Shown here: positions 6,755 to 7,230 of the stretch, piece by piece
How the letters are laid out: each line of letters begins with the position of its first letter
Numbering within the stretch: the stretch's first letter is position 1
Assembly: GCA_003451975.1 (NCBI GenBank)
Contig: DMIX01000318.1
Span: 13,922-21,151 of the forward strand
Length of the DNA stretch: 7,230 nt
DNA from: Propionibacteriaceae bacterium
Lineage (GTDB): Bacteria; Actinomycetota; Actinomycetes; Propionibacteriales; Propionibacteriaceae
Direction of reading: 5' to 3'
The notes under the pieces: generated by a model
The model's database searches: none
Seen by the model: the letters and a program-made list of their open reading frames with translations, nothing else
What the model was told of the DNA's origin: nothing
Made by a program: the position numbers and the translations under genes

Positions 6755-7230
6755 GCAGCGCGACCACGCTCCAAGGCTTCGCGTCGTCGGCCATCTTGAT
6801 GGTGACGCAGCTCATCGAAGGGTCCGCGCGCCAGCCCCTCTGTCACGGCGGCGTGGGACAGATCGCCGATGACCTGATCGGCGATGACAGCGTCCTGTAC
6901 CTCGCCGAGAGCACCGCTGGCCCGAGCCCATAGTTCGGCGGCCTGTGCGGCGGGTTCGCCGACGGCCAGCGTCATGAGTTCGGCGCTGTACCGCGCTGCC
7001 TTGGCCGCCTTGCGCACCTCATGCCAGCGGGTCAGATCGCCGGGCCGGGCCATGGCCCGCTCGGTGCGTTGGCGAGCGACCGCGACCACGGCGTCGTACA
7101 TCCCCGGCAACAGGATCGAGGCGGGTTCGGATGCTCGCCAATCCAGCGGTGGGTCCGCCAGCAGTCGCTCCAAGGCTAGTTGCAACCGCAGATAGCGTTC
7201 GCTGGCCAAGGCTGCGATGAGGTCCTGGTG
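6733..7230 (-). CDS. CHAD-domain protein, C-terminal part (partial)
   Basis: The last 165 residues are present, and the frame stays open to the right edge. The TTG at 7209 is an internal leucine codon, because the seven codons before it (HQDLIAA) continue naturally into LASERYLRL. CHAD domains are helical bundles with conserved histidines and other charged residues. They bind polyphosphate and often accompany CYTH triphosphatase domains or sit on polyphosphate granules. Seen here are SERYLRLQLALERLLADPPL (residues about 10-29), the hallmark HEVRKAAKAARY (70-81) with basic residues spaced along one helix face, and a helical tail (ELWARASGALGEVQDAVIADQ, then HAAVTEGLARGPF) typical of the end of the domain. 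Whether a CYTH domain precedes it cannot be seen. The gene ends with TAG, 12 bases from the ybaK stop. Confidence 0.8.
   Translation of the reverse strand, partial: HQDLIAALASERYLRLQLALERLLADPPLDWRASEPASILLPGMYDAVVAVARQRTERAMARPGDLTRWHEVRKAAKAARYSAELMTLAVGEPAAQAAELWARASGALGEVQDAVIADQVIGDLSHAAVTEGLARGPFDELRHHQDGRRREALERGRAALTAALG

Noticed and set aside
7207..7209. TTG at 7209 as the start of the CHAD gene
   Set aside because: The frame continues upstream to the window edge with sensible residues, and a CHAD domain needs more N-terminal helices, so the TTG is an internal leucine.

Overview
The window looks like the chromosome of a high-GC Gram-positive bacterium (Actinomycetota). The reasons are the GC-rich third codon positions, frequent GTG starts, a PriA-type HisA, the gene order hisD-hisC-hisB-hisH-priA, and a leaderless-type promoter abutting the hisD start codon. 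A propionibacterial relative is possible, but that is a guess from overall impression and no marker gene is present to decide it.

Layout. Positions 1-5376 are read on the minus strand. From the promoter end they are hisD (5376-4075), hisC (4078-2984), hisB (2987-2373), hisH (2376-1738), priA/hisA (1741-1016), a GNAT acetyltransferase (1032-214) and, after a 112-base gap, the start of a small membrane protein that runs off the left edge (101-1). The five histidine genes are joined by four identical 4-base stop/start overlaps, alternating GTGA and ATGA. The acetyltransferase start lies 17 bases inside priA, so six genes form one tightly coupled transcription unit. The right part is divergent. 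A DUF554 membrane protein (5490-6236) and a YbaK/EbsC-type Cys-tRNA(Pro) deacylase (6241-6720) lie on the plus strand. They converge on a CHAD-domain gene (minus strand, 7230-6733, 5' end outside the window), and a 9-bp-stem inverted repeat spans both stop codons.

How the genes work together. PriA isomerises ProFAR to PRFAR. HisH supplies ammonia to HisF (not in the window) to make imidazole-glycerol phosphate. HisB dehydrates this, HisC transaminates the product, and HisD carries out the last two oxidations to histidine. PriA in actinobacteria also does the TrpF step of tryptophan synthesis, and the residues that mark that dual role are present. hisF, hisI, hisG and hisE are absent here. The place after priA, where related genomes often carry an impA-like gene and hisF, is taken by the acetyltransferase.

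Nothing in the window looks like a mobile element, CRISPR array, RNA gene or new defence system. The most notable points are the apparently leaderless hisD promoter, the dual-function PriA signature, the translationally coupled acetyltransferase of unknown substrate, and the convergent hairpin. No stretch of more than 300 bases lacks a gene.
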